A stretch of 64,000 nucleotides of DNA from Denitromonas halophila. GTDB taxonomy: Bacteria; Pseudomonadota; Gammaproteobacteria; Burkholderiales; Rhodocyclaceae. Both the position numbers and the translations under genes were made by a program. Position 1 is the stretch's first letter. Each line of letters begins with the position of its first letter. Where the stretch lies: the NCBI RefSeq assembly GCF_007625155.1, contig NZ_VMNK01000006.1:124001-188000 (forward strand), read 5' to 3'. Of the stretch, positions 50,375 through 64,000 are shown piece after piece. The notes beneath the pieces are model-generated. The model was given only the letters and a program-made list of their open reading frames with translations, was not told where the DNA came from and did not search any database.

Positions 50375-51187
50375 TCAGGCGGCGTTGCGCTTGGGCGCGG
50401 TACGCACGTGGGTCGAGTAGAGCGTGAGGCCAACGAAGGCCAGGCCGCCCACCAGGTTACCGATCACGGTCGGGATCTCGTTCCAGACCAGGTAGTCATA
50501 GATCGAGAAGTTGCCGCCCAGCATCAGGCCCGACGGGAACAGGAACATGTTCACGATGGAGTGCTCGAAGCCCATGTAGAAGAACAGCATGATCGGCATC
50601 CACATCGCGATCACCTTGCCCGACACATTGGTCGACACCATCGCGCCCACCACCCCGGTCGACACCATCCAGTTGCACAGCACACCGCGGATGAACAGCG
50701 TCAGCATGCCGGCGGCGCCGTGCTCGGCGTAACCCACCGTCCGGCCTTCGCCGATGTGGCCGATCTTCTGCCCGACGACATTGGGATCGACGCTGAAGCC
50801 GTAGGTAAAGATGATCGCCATCATCACGGCAACGGTCAGCGCGCCGGCAAAGTTGCCAATGAAGACCAGCCCCCAGTTGCGCAGCACGCCATTGAGCGTG
50901 ACGCCCGGCCGCTTGTCGATCAGCGCCAGCGGGCACAGGGTAAAGACGCCTGTCAGCAGATCAAAGCCCAGCAAATACAGGATGCAGAAACCGACCGGAA
51001 ACAGCACGGCACCGGCCAGCGCCGAGCCGGTCTGCACGGTGATGGTGACCGCAAAGGCGGCGGCGAGCGCAAGAATGGCACCGGCCATGTAAGCGCGAAC
51101 GAGGGTGTCGCGGGTGGACATGAAGATTTTCGCTTCGCCCGCATCCACCATTTTGGTGACGAACTCTGTGGGTGCTATGTAGGACAT
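50375..51187 (-). CDS. formate/nitrite transporter (FNT) family channel
   Basis: A 270-residue FNT channel with six membrane helices. Family motifs: AGAILALAAAFAVTITVQTG, NWGLVFIGNFAGALT, NVSGKVIAMWMPIMLFFYMG with conserved His (FEHSIVNMF) at the pore. Moves formate, nitrite or hydrosulfide; next to a cyanase and kinase-phosphatase. Start at 51187 (MSYIAPTEFV). Lies 57 bases upstream of the fusion gene in the same direction, so co-transcription is likely. Confidence 0.9.
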   Translation of the reverse strand: MSYIAPTEFVTKMVDAGEAKIFMSTRDTLVRAYMAGAILALAAAFAVTITVQTGSALAGAVLFPVGFCILYLLGFDLLTGVFTLCPLALIDKRPGVTLNGVLRNWGLVFIGNFAGALTVAVMMAIIFTYGFSVDPNVVGQKIGHIGEGRTVGYAEHGAAGMLTLFIRGVLCNWMVSTGVVGAMVSTNVSGKVIAMWMPIMLFFYMGFEHSIVNMFLFPSGLMLGGNFSIYDYLVWNEIPTVIGNLVGGLAFVGLTLYSTHVRTAPKRNAA

Positions 51188-51661
51188 GTGATTTCCCCGT
51201 AGGTAAGTAATGAATCGCGCTGGCAAGAGAGCACCCGTCTCCTGCCCCGCTCTGCGGCAGGGTCAAGGATGTCTTGTCCGTGATCGCGTCGGTGCCGCCT
51301 GCTGGATGCGCGGCGCTTCAAGCAGGCTGCGCACCGACTTGGCACCGATAAAGCATGTCTCATGCCAGCGGCGCCAAAGCCATGAAGCAACTCGGTTTCG
51401 CCCCCTTCGGCATCACCACTCGCCGCACTCATCGCCCCCAATTGGGGCGCGCGGGTCACCGCTTCGCCTTGTCTCAGTGCGGCGGCGCAACAAAACGCCC
51501 CCGTCCGGCCCTGCGCCCACCGCGCCAGAACGTGGTCGCCACGGGGCATCCCGGCGCAAGCGCAGCGCCGAAGCCTGACTCGGCACGCATGCTGCTTTAC
51601 GCAACAAGGGAAGGAGGCTTGCCTCCGACACCGACACCACCCAGCACACAAGGAGCACCCC
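51188..51661. other. divergent control region between FNT and cyanase genes
   Basis: 474 bp with no convincing gene. It includes a CCCCAATTGGGG palindrome (51436-51447) and the sigma-54-like site listed separately. The region is long enough to hold promoters for both directions plus enhancer-type sites. Confidence 0.55.
51339..51355 (+). promoter_or_regulatory. candidate sigma-54 promoter for cynS
   Basis: TTGGCACCGATAAAGCA has GG and GC exactly 10 bases apart, as at -24/-12; TTGGCAC matches the -24 element fully and the -12 side is AAGCA instead of TTGCA. About 305 bp before cynS. A nitrogen-controlled promoter would fit a cyanase. Single-site match, so moderate support. Confidence 0.4.
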
Positions 51662-52105
51662 GTGAATCGACTCGAAGTCACCGAAATGATCGTCGCCGCC
51701 AAGATCCAGAAAGGCATCAGATGGACGGATGTCGCCAAGGAAATCGGCCTGTCCAAGGAATGGGTCACCGCCGGCTGTCTGGGCCAAATGGCGTTTGACG
51801 CGAACCAGGCCAGCATCATCGGCAAGGTCTTCGATCTGCCGGCCGAGGCAGTCGCCCTGCTGCAGGCGGCGCCCTACAAGGGCTCGCTGCCCACCGCCGT
51901 CCCAGCCGACCCGCTGATCTACCGCTTCTACGAGCTGATCAACGTCTACGGCTCAACCTTCAAGGCGCTGATCCACGAAGAGTTCGGCGATGGCATCATG
52001 TCGGCCATCGACTTCAACATGAATGTCTCGCGCGAGCCCAACCCGGCCGGCGACCGGGTGAACATCGTCATGTCGGGCAAGTTCCTCCCCTACAAGACGT
52101 ACTGA
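51662..52105 (+). CDS. cynS: cyanase (cyanate hydratase)
   Basis: A 147-residue cyanase, GTG start with AAGGAG 6 bases upstream. N-terminal helical domain (HTH-like, KGIRWTDVAKEIGLSKEWV) and C-terminal catalytic dimer domain with Arg88, Glu91 (IYRFYELI) and Ser114 (GIMSAIDF), equivalent to E. coli R96, E99 and S122. Converts cyanate plus bicarbonate to ammonia and CO2. It supplies nitrogen and detoxifies cyanate. Divergent from the FNT gene. Confidence 0.96.
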   Translation: MNRLEVTEMIVAAKIQKGIRWTDVAKEIGLSKEWVTAGCLGQMAFDANQASIIGKVFDLPAEAVALLQAAPYKGSLPTAVPADPLIYRFYELINVYGSTFKALIHEEFGDGIMSAIDFNMNVSREPNPAGDRVNIVMSGKFLPYKTY

Positions 52106-52125
52106 CGCGCCATTGGCGGCGCCCC

Positions 52126-52168
52126 AAAACAGGATCGCCCGACACGAGGTGTCGGGCGATCCTGTTTT
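52126..52168. terminator. strong bidirectional terminator between cynS and glmS
   Basis: AAAACAGGATCGCCCGACAC pairs perfectly with its complement around a GAG loop: 20 base pairs, ending in A and T runs on either strand. Serves the convergent cynS and glmS genes. Confidence 0.9.
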
Positions 52169-52195
52169 CAGCGCACGTACTGCACTCCGATACGC

Positions 52196-54025
52196 TTACT
52201 CTACCGTCACACTCTTGGCCAGGTTGCGCGGCTTGTCCACGTCGGTGCCTTTGACCAGCGCGGCATGGTAGGACAGCAGCTGCAGCGGGATCACATGCAG
52301 CACCGGGGAGAGCATGCCGTAGTGCTCTGGCATGTGCAGAATGTGCACGCCTTCGGATTCTTCGATGGCGCTGCCGGCGTCGGCGAACACATACAACTCG
52401 CCGCCGCGGGCGCGCACTTCCTGCAGGTTGGACTTGAGCTTCTCGAGCAGCTCGTCGGCCGGGGCAACGGCGATGACGGGCATGTCCTTGTCCACCAGCG
52501 CCAGCGGGCCGTGCTTGAGTTCGCCGGCGGCGTAGGACTCGGCGTGGATGTAGGAGATTTCCTTGAGCTTGAGCGCGCCTTCCATGGCGATGGGCCAGTG
52601 GCGGCCACGGCCGAGGAACAGGGCGTGCTGCTTGCTGGCGAAGCGCTGGGCCCATTGTTCGATCTGTGGTTCAAGTTCAAGCACTTTGCCGACGGCAACC
52701 GGCAGGTGGCGCAGGGCGGTGAGGTAGCGGGCTTCGTCTTCGTCGCTCAGGCGGCCATTGAGCTTGGCCAGCGACAAGGTGAGCATGGCCAGCGCGGCGA
52801 GCTGGGTGGTGAAGGCCTTGGTGGAGGCGACACCGATTTCGGGGCCTGCGCGGGTGATGAAGCGCAGCGCGGTTTCGCGCACGATGGCCGACTCGGGCAC
52901 GTTGCAGATCGCCAGCGTCTTGCCCATGCCGAGGCTCTTGGCATGCTTGAGCGCGGCGAGGGTGTCGGCGGTTTCGCCGGACTGGGAGATGACGACGACC
53001 AGGGTGTCGGCGTCGGGCACCGATTCGCGGTAGCGGTATTCGCTGGCGATTTCAACCACACACGGAATGCCGGCGATGGATTCAAGCCAGTAGCGGGCGA
53101 CCAGACCGGCATGGAAGCTGGTGCCGCAGGCGATGATGAGCACGCGGCGCGTGGCGCCGAGAATTTCACCGGCGTGGGCGCCGAACACCTGCGGCGAAAT
53201 GGTGTTGCCACCAGCGATCATCTCAAGCGTGTTGCCCAGGGCCTGCGGCTGCTCGAAGATCTCTTTTTGCATGTAGTGGCGATAGGTGCCCAACTCGACC
53301 GCATCGGCCGACAGCGAGGACAGATGCACCGGCCGTTCGACCACGGTGCCGTCGGGGCGCACGATGCGATAGCTGCCCAGCTTGAGTTCGGCCACATCGC
53401 CGTCTTCGAGATAGACCACCTTGCGCGTGACCTGCAGCAGCGCGGAGGTGTCGGAGGCAGCGTACATGCCGTCATCGCCCACGCCCAGCAGCAGCGGCGA
53501 GCCACGCCGTGCCACCACCAGACGGAAGGGGTCGGACTCGGTCACCACGCCGATGGCGTAGGCGCCTTCGAGTTCGTTGGTAGCGAGGCGGACGGCTTCG
53601 GTCAGATCCAGCCCGGCGCTGAGTTTGTGGTTGATGAGGTGCGCAATGGCTTCGGTGTCGGTCTCGGAGGTGAAGACATAGCCCTTGGCGGTCAGATCGG
53701 TCTTGATGCGCTCGAAGTTCTCGATGATGCCGTTGTGCACCACCGCCAGGCCGCCCGACACATGCGGGTGGGCGTTGCGCTCTGAGGGCTCGCCATGGGT
53801 GGCCCAGCGGGTGTGGGCGATGCCGATGTTGGCGCTCAGGTGGCGGCTGTCGGCAATGGCGGCCAGTTCGGCCACACGGCCGGCCGAGCGGGCGCGGACC
53901 AGGTCGCCTTCATGCAACACGGCGAGGCCGGCGGAGTCATAACCCCGGTACTCAAGCTTGCGCAGCCCTTCGAGCAGCACGGGAACGACATTCTGGGTCG
54001 AGATAGCGGTGACGATGCCACACAT
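52196..54025 (-). CDS. glmS: glutamine-fructose-6-phosphate aminotransferase
   Basis: A 609-residue GlmS: N-terminal Ntn glutaminase domain with Cys2 (MCGIVTAIS), then two SIS domains ([20 protein letters not shown]-type, [20 protein letters not shown]) binding fructose-6-phosphate. It makes glucosamine-6-phosphate for peptidoglycan and LPS. Length normal. Follows glmU on the same strand by 44 bp; operon. No glmS ribozyme-like element was seen in the short gap. Confidence 0.97.
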   Translation of the reverse strand: MCGIVTAISTQNVVPVLLEGLRKLEYRGYDSAGLAVLHEGDLVRARSAGRVAELAAIADSRHLSANIGIAHTRWATHGEPSERNAHPHVSGGLAVVHNGIIENFERIKTDLTAKGYVFTSETDTEAIAHLINHKLSAGLDLTEAVRLATNELEGAYAIGVVTESDPFRLVVARRGSPLLLGVGDDGMYAASDTSALLQVTRKVVYLEDGDVAELKLGSYRIVRPDGTVVERPVHLSSLSADAVELGTYRHYMQKEIFEQPQALGNTLEMIAGGNTISPQVFGAHAGEILGATRRVLIIACGTSFHAGLVARYWLESIAGIPCVVEIASEYRYRESVPDADTLVVVISQSGETADTLAALKHAKSLGMGKTLAICNVPESAIVRETALRFITRAGPEIGVASTKAFTTQLAALAMLTLSLAKLNGRLSDEDEARYLTALRHLPVAVGKVLELEPQIEQWAQRFASKQHALFLGRGRHWPIAMEGALKLKEISYIHAESYAAGELKHGPLALVDKDMPVIAVAPADELLEKLKSNLQEVRARGGELYVFADAGSAIEESEGVHILHMPEHYGMLSPVLHVIPLQLLSYHAALVKGTDVDKPRNLAKSVTVE

Positions 54026-54069
54026 GGTGTTCTCTCCTGAGGCCGACCCCGAGAGCCGGCAGGGACGCT

Positions 54070-55431
54070 TTATTTGGGTTTTTTGATCGGGCGTTTCCAG
54101 CCCGGGATTGTGATCTGTTTGGCCCGCGAAACGGTGAGCTGGTCGGCCGGCGCATCTTTGCTGAGCGTGGTGCCGGCACCGAGCGTGGCGCCTCTGCCGA
54201 CGCGCACCGGCGCGACCAGCTGCGTGTCGGAGCCGATGAACACATCGTCTTCGATGATGGTGCGGAATTTGTTGGCGCCGTCGTAGTTGCAGGTGATGGT
54301 GCCGGCGCCCACGTTGACCCGCTGGCCGATGTCGGCATCGCCCACATAGGCGAGGTGGTTGGCCTTCGAGTGATTGTCGATGCGGCTGTTTTTGACTTCA
54401 ACGAAATTGCCCAGATGCACATCTTCGCCCAGCTCGGTGCCCGGGCGGGTGCGCGCATAGGGGCCGATCACGCAGGCCGGGCCCATCACGGTGTCTTCAA
54501 TATGCGAATACGGGTGGATTCGGGTGCCGGCGCCGATGCGCGCGTTGCGAATGACGCAATTGGCGCCGATCTGCACGCCTTCGCCGAGGGTCACGTTGCC
54601 TTCAAACACGCAGTTCACGTCGATGCGCACATCGCGCTCGCAGGTGAGCTCGCCGCGCACGTCGATGCGCGCCGGGTCGGCCAGGGTCACACCGGCGTCG
54701 AGCAGGCGCTCGGCGCAGGACTGCTGATAGCTGCGCTCGAGTTCGGCCAGCTGGCGGCGATTGTTGACGCCGAGGGTTTCGACCACAGTATCGGGCTGGG
54801 TGGCGACCACCGGCACACCGGCCGCGACGGCCATGGCGATGATATCGGTCAGGTAGTACTCGCCCTGGGCGTTGTCATTGCCCAGGCGGCCCAGCCAATC
54901 GCGCAGCAGCGCGGCGGGGGCGGCGAGAATACCGGTATTGACCTCCCGCACGGCGCGCTCGGCCTCGGTGGCGTCCTTGTGTTCGACAATACGCTGCACC
55001 TGCCCATCAGCGCCACGAACGATACGGCCGTAGCCGGTCGGGTCGTCGAGTTCGACGGTCAGCAAGCCGAGGCAGTCGCCTTCGGTGGCGTCGAGCAGGC
55101 GGCGCAAGGTGGCCTCGCCGATGAGTGGCACATCGCCATAAAGCACCAGCGCGAGCTGCGCGTCGTCGAGATGCGGCAAGGCCTGCTGTACGGCGTGTCC
55201 GGTGCCCAGCTGGGGGCTCTGGAGTGCCCAGGCCAGATCAGGCGCGGCCAGCGCCTCACGCACCGTCTCGCCGCCATGACCGTAAACCACGCAAATCTTG
55301 CTCGCACCCAGAGTACGCGCGGTGCCCAGCACATGCGCCAGCATCGGCCGGCCGGCGAGCGGCTGCAACACCTTTGGCAGCGCGGAACGCATCCGGGTGC
55401 CCTGTCCGGCAGCGAGGACCACAACTTGCAT
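54070..55431 (-). CDS. glmU: bifunctional UDP-GlcNAc pyrophosphorylase/GlcN-1-P acetyltransferase
   Basis: A 453-residue GlmU. N-terminal pyrophosphorylase: [20 protein letters not shown]; mid linker; C-terminal left-handed beta-helix with hexapeptide repeats ([20 protein letters not shown]) and KNSRI catalytic segment. The start at 55431 is the family N-terminus; the longer frame has a poor upstream part. Provides UDP-GlcNAc. Transcribed before glmS. Divergent from the MaoC-Pta gene across 196 bp. Confidence 0.97.
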   Translation of the reverse strand: MQVVVLAAGQGTRMRSALPKVLQPLAGRPMLAHVLGTARTLGASKICVVYGHGGETVREALAAPDLAWALQSPQLGTGHAVQQALPHLDDAQLALVLYGDVPLIGEATLRRLLDATEGDCLGLLTVELDDPTGYGRIVRGADGQVQRIVEHKDATEAERAVREVNTGILAAPAALLRDWLGRLGNDNAQGEYYLTDIIAMAVAAGVPVVATQPDTVVETLGVNNRRQLAELERSYQQSCAERLLDAGVTLADPARIDVRGELTCERDVRIDVNCVFEGNVTLGEGVQIGANCVIRNARIGAGTRIHPYSHIEDTVMGPACVIGPYARTRPGTELGEDVHLGNFVEVKNSRIDNHSKANHLAYVGDADIGQRVNVGAGTITCNYDGANKFRTIIEDDVFIGSDTQLVAPVRVGRGATLGAGTTLSKDAPADQLTVSRAKQITIPGWKRPIKKPK

Positions 55432-55627
55432 GACAACTCCATTTTTACGGGATTTGCGGCGGATTCTAGCATGTGCCACATGGCAGTTCCGTGAGCAGTT
55501 CCGCGCCAAGATACAACAAGACATGTATCGTATATTGCAACGCACCAAATATTGACCAGCATCTAACTTTTGAAATACCCCGAAGACTAGAATGCGATTT
55601 GCTGCAACGCATAAAGGAAAAACAAAC

Positions 55628-57040
55628 ATGCAACGGGCCGTCCATCAGTACATCGAGAATCGCACCTTTGACGAGATCGCCATCGGCGATCAAGCGCGCC
55701 TCATCCGCACGCTCAAGCCCAACGATATTCACCTGTTCGCCGCCATGTCCGGCGACGTCAACCCCACCCATGTGGACCCGGAATTCGCGCGCTCCAGTCA
55801 GTTCCGCGAAGTGGTCGGTCACAGCATGTGGGGCAGTACGCTGTTTTCCACCATCCTGGGCACCGAGTTTCCCGGCCCCGGCACGGTGTACATCACCCAA
55901 TCGCTGAAGTTCTGGCGCCCGGTCGGCATCGCCGACACGCTGGAAGTCACGGTGACCTGCCGAGAAAAGTTTGCCCACAACTCGCACATCATCTTCGACT
56001 GCGTGGCCATCAACCAGGATGGACTGAAGGTCATCGACGGCACGGCCGAAGTCGCCGCCCCGACCGAAAAGATCAAGCGTCCGCGCATCAGCTTGCCGGA
56101 AGTCACCATCTCCGACAAAGAGCTGCGCTACCAGCACCTGCTGTCGCTGACCACCGGCCTGGCCCCCGTGCCGACGGCAGTGGTCCACCCCTGCGACGCG
56201 GCATCGCTGGGCGGCCCGCTGCAGGCGGCTGACGAAGGGCTGATCATCCCCATCCTGATCGGCCCGGAGGCCAAGATTCGCGCCGTCGCCGAAGAAGAAG
56301 GCTTCGACCTGACCGGCATTCGCATCGTCGACGTCCCGCACAGCCATGCGGCGGCCGAAACCGGCGTTGCCATGGCGCGCAAGGGCGACGTCGAAGTGCT
56401 GATGAAAGGCTCGCTGCACACCGACGAGCTGATGAGCGCGGTCGTGAACCGCGCCCACGGCTTGCGCACCGCGCGCCGCATCAGCCATGTGTTCATCGCC
56501 GAAGTGCCGACCTATCCGCACCCGCTGCTGATCACCGACGCGGCCATCAACATCGAGCCGACGCTGGAAGAGAAGGTCGACATCGTCCAGAACGCCATCG
56601 AGCTGGCGCAGATCATGGGCATCATCGAGCCCAAGGTCGCCATCCTGTCGGCGGTCGAAACGGTCACCTCCAAGCTGCGCTCGACCATCGACGCGGCCGC
56701 GCTGTGCAAAATGGCCGATCGCGGCCAGATCAAGGGCGGCATCCTTGACGGCCCGCTGGCTTTTGACAATGCCATCTCACTGGTCGCCGCCAAAACCAAG
56801 GGCATCGTCTCGGCGGTGGCCGGTAACGCCGACATCCTGTTGGTGCCCGATCTCGAGTCGGGCAACATGATGGCCAAGCAGCTCGAATATTTTGCCGACG
56901 CCGTCCTGGCCGGCGTGGTGGTCGGCACCAAGGTCCCCATCGTCCTCACCAGCCGCGCCGACACCGCCGAGGCGCGCGCCGCCTCCTGCGCCATCGCGCA
57001 ACTGATGGCCCACCACCGTCGCGGGGTCATCGTCCAATGA
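55628..57040 (+). CDS. bifunctional MaoC-like hydratase / phosphate acetyl-butyryltransferase
   Basis: A 470-residue fusion. Residues 1-150: MaoC-type hot-dog domain ([44 protein letters not shown]), as in R-specific enoyl-CoA hydratases. Residues 160-470: PTA_PTB phosphotransacylase ([56 protein letters not shown]). ATG at 55628 with AAAGGA 10 bases upstream. Coupled by ATGA overlap to acetate kinase, so acyl-CoA to acyl phosphate to acid plus ATP. Function in ATP recovery or PHA/fatty acid branch point is inferred. Confidence 0.94.
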   Translation: MQRAVHQYIENRTFDEIAIGDQARLIRTLKPNDIHLFAAMSGDVNPTHVDPEFARSSQFREVVGHSMWGSTLFSTILGTEFPGPGTVYITQSLKFWRPVGIADTLEVTVTCREKFAHNSHIIFDCVAINQDGLKVIDGTAEVAAPTEKIKRPRISLPEVTISDKELRYQHLLSLTTGLAPVPTAVVHPCDAASLGGPLQAADEGLIIPILIGPEAKIRAVAEEEGFDLTGIRIVDVPHSHAAAETGVAMARKGDVEVLMKGSLHTDELMSAVVNRAHGLRTARRISHVFIAEVPTYPHPLLITDAAINIEPTLEEKVDIVQNAIELAQIMGIIEPKVAILSAVETVTSKLRSTIDAAALCKMADRGQIKGGILDGPLAFDNAISLVAAKTKGIVSAVAGNADILLVPDLESGNMMAKQLEYFADAVLAGVVVGTKVPIVLTSRADTAEARAASCAIAQLMAHHRRGVIVQ

Positions 57041-58230
57041 AGGCGCTCTGGGTTCTCAATGCCGGTTCGTCGAGCCTGAAGTTTGCGCTCTACCCGGTCG
57101 AGCCGGACCTGGCCGACGCGCCCGCCCTCGCCGGGCAGATCGAAGGCATTGGCACACACCCGCGCCTGCACGCACGCGCCGCCACCGGCGAGCGCTTCGA
57201 ATCCAGCGTGCCGCACCCGGCCGGCAACGATCAGGACAGCCACCACCAGGGCGCGCTGGATTTTCTACTCGACTGGATGAAGACGCACACCCCGCGTCTT
57301 GACCTGATCGGCGTGGGCCACCGGGTCGTGCATGGCGGCGCCGCCCACAGCGCCCCCATTCAGCTCGACGCCGCCTTGCTGACCGAGCTGGCCGCGTTCG
57401 AACCGCTCGCACCGCTGCACCAACCACACAACTTGCGCGCCATTCGCGCCGTGGGTCGAATCATGCCGCAACTGCCGCAAGTGGCCTGCTTCGACACCGC
57501 CTTCCATCGCACACAACCCGCCCTCGCGCAGCGCTTCGCAATCCCGCGCGCCTTGCACGACGAGGGCGTTCGCCGGTATGGCTTTCATGGGCTGTCGTAT
57601 GAGTACATCAGCCGGCAGCTGTCGGCGGTCATCGGCCCCGAGCGCGCGCATGGCGCGGTGATCGTCGCCCATCTGGGCAACGGCGCCAGCATGTGCGCCA
57701 TGCGCGACGGCAAGAGCGTGGGCTCCAGCATGGGCTTCACCGCCATCGACGGCTTGATGATGGGCACCCGCAGTGGCAGCATCGACCCGGGCGTGCTCCT
57801 GTATCTGATGGATCAGAAAGGGCTCGACTCATCCGCCTTGACGCGCTTGCTGTACAAGGAATCCGGCCTGCTGGGCGTATCCGGCATCAGCGCCGACATG
57901 CGCGACCTGCTCGCCTCGCCGGTACCCGAAGCGCGCGAAGCGATTGACCTGTTCTGCTACCGCGCCGCACGCGAACTGGGCTCACTGGCCGCGGCGGCCG
58001 GGGGTTGTGACGCCGTCGTGTTCACAGGCGGCATTGGCGAACACGCCGCCGCGGTGCGCGAAGCGATCGTCGCTCACTCCGCCTGGCTCGGGTTGAATCT
58101 GGACACGGCAGCCAACGCCAAGGACGCCCGTCGCATTGATCAGGCCGACAGCCAGGTGGCGATTGCGGTCATCCCGACCAACGAGGAATGGATGATTGCC
58201 CGGCATACGCTGGATTTGATCGGCGGCTGA
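57037..58230 (+). CDS. ackA: acetate/propionate kinase
   Basis: A 397-residue acetate kinase of the ASKHA superfamily. Motifs: LNAGSSSLKFAL at the N-terminus, GHRVVHGGA, CFDTAFHRT, YGFHGLSYEYIS, AHLGNGASMCAM and FTGGIGEHAAAVR. It phosphorylates acetate with ATP or makes ATP from acetyl phosphate. It overlaps the preceding PTA gene by 4 bases. Length matches the family. Confidence 0.96.
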   Translation: MKALWVLNAGSSSLKFALYPVEPDLADAPALAGQIEGIGTHPRLHARAATGERFESSVPHPAGNDQDSHHQGALDFLLDWMKTHTPRLDLIGVGHRVVHGGAAHSAPIQLDAALLTELAAFEPLAPLHQPHNLRAIRAVGRIMPQLPQVACFDTAFHRTQPALAQRFAIPRALHDEGVRRYGFHGLSYEYISRQLSAVIGPERAHGAVIVAHLGNGASMCAMRDGKSVGSSMGFTAIDGLMMGTRSGSIDPGVLLYLMDQKGLDSSALTRLLYKESGLLGVSGISADMRDLLASPVPEAREAIDLFCYRAARELGSLAAAAGGCDAVVFTGGIGEHAAAVREAIVAHSAWLGLNLDTAANAKDARRIDQADSQVAIAVIPTNEEWMIARHTLDLIGG

Positions 58231-58249
58231 TTCCTTGTCACGGCGATCC

Positions 58250-58339
58250 GTAGCCCGGATGCAGGCCAAAGGCCGGAATCCGGGATCATCGGTTGAATCG
58301 CCACCGTTCCCGGATTCCGCTACGCTGCATCCGGGCTAC
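58250..58339. repeat. 90-bp inverted repeat of the GTAGCCCGGATGCAG class
   Basis: GTAGCCCGGATGCAG (58250-58264) and CTGCATCCGGGCTAC (58325-58339) form the arms, with a second inner pair GGAATCCGGGA / TCCCGGATTCC (58275-58285 and 58308-58318). Such elements are dispersed intergenically in many proteobacteria and fold into long hairpins. It lies 20 bp after ackA. Confidence 0.75.
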
Positions 58340-58380
58340 CCATCTACCACCCGATTCGCGCAACACGTTGTTTTAAATAG

Positions 58381-58405
58381 AAAAAGGCGGCCGCGGCCGC
58401 CTTTT
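58381..58405. terminator. bidirectional terminator between ackA and gltD
   Basis: AAAAAGGCGGCC and GGCCGCCTTTT form a GC hairpin flanked by A- and T-runs. It ends the gltD-side transcript (minus) and can stop ackA (plus). Confidence 0.88.
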
Positions 58406-58426
58406 CCATTACACACGAGATGTCGC

Positions 58427-59893
<1,467 letters not shown>

Positions 59894-59894
59894 C

Positions 59895-64000
<4,106 letters not shown>

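Noticed and set aside
51436-51447. CCCCAATTGGGG as a regulator binding site
   Set aside because: A perfect palindrome, but it matches no known consensus I can name and may be chance in GC-rich DNA.
52265-53785. 506-codon plus-strand ORF opposite glmS
   Set aside because: Antisense to a complete, conserved GlmS; no ribosome site or family match.

Overview
The window is GC-rich DNA from a betaproteobacterium, most likely of the Rhodocyclales type (Azoarcus/Thauera/Zoogloea-like). This is inferred from the gene content (TRAP transport, ImuA-ImuB-DnaE2, cyanase, a MaoC-phosphotransacetylase fusion with acetate kinase, gltBD) and from codon use; no rRNA is present to confirm it.

Positions 1 to about 21,620 hold the left two thirds of a Mu-like transposable prophage, transcribed almost entirely on the minus strand. 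Read in its own direction it runs: plus-strand repressor (20,398-21,255), an operator-rich divergent control region, Ner, an HTH protein, MuA-type transposase, MuB-type ATPase, a long early operon of small, mostly unknown proteins with winged-helix, RdgC, HU-like and GemA members, a Mor-type activator, a secreted-protein cassette with its own terminator, amidase and holin, then head genes (DUF2730, DUF1804, Gp49, terminase, DUF935 portal, gpF, gpG). The right end lies before position 1. The left end is placed near 21,620 from two copies of a GTGACAAAA-type motif and a terminal CA.

From 21,740 to 31,886 come a TatT-TatP-fused QM TRAP transporter and, on the other strand, an iron-uptake cluster: periplasmic ferric-binding protein, PiuC-like dioxygenase, FMN alpha-hydroxyacid oxidase and a TonB-dependent siderophore receptor, followed by a DsbA/FrnE-like protein. 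At 32,222-37,487 is the overlapping imuA-imuB-dnaE2 mutagenesis cassette.

Immediately after it, 37,828-39,647 is an AT-richer two-gene unit: an FRG-domain protein overlapping a DUF262 protein. It looks horizontally acquired and is the best candidate for an undescribed, possibly anti-phage, system. It is followed by tandem 20-bp repeats and a GNAT acetyltransferase, whose decayed C-terminal copy lies at about 44,374-44,574.

The rest is housekeeping and nitrogen or carbon metabolism. It comprises glutaminase with DUF3422 and a divergent LysR regulator; DUF2254 and GFA-family proteins; an ectoine-type aspartokinase without ectoine genes; a PP2C phosphatase/kinase fusion next to a formate/nitrite channel and a divergent cyanase with a possible sigma-54 promoter; glmS and glmU; MaoC-Pta with ackA; and gltD-gltB, with gltB cut by the window end. 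Several of these genes (glutaminase, cyanase, the FNT channel, GlmS, GltBD) handle ammonia or glutamine nitrogen.
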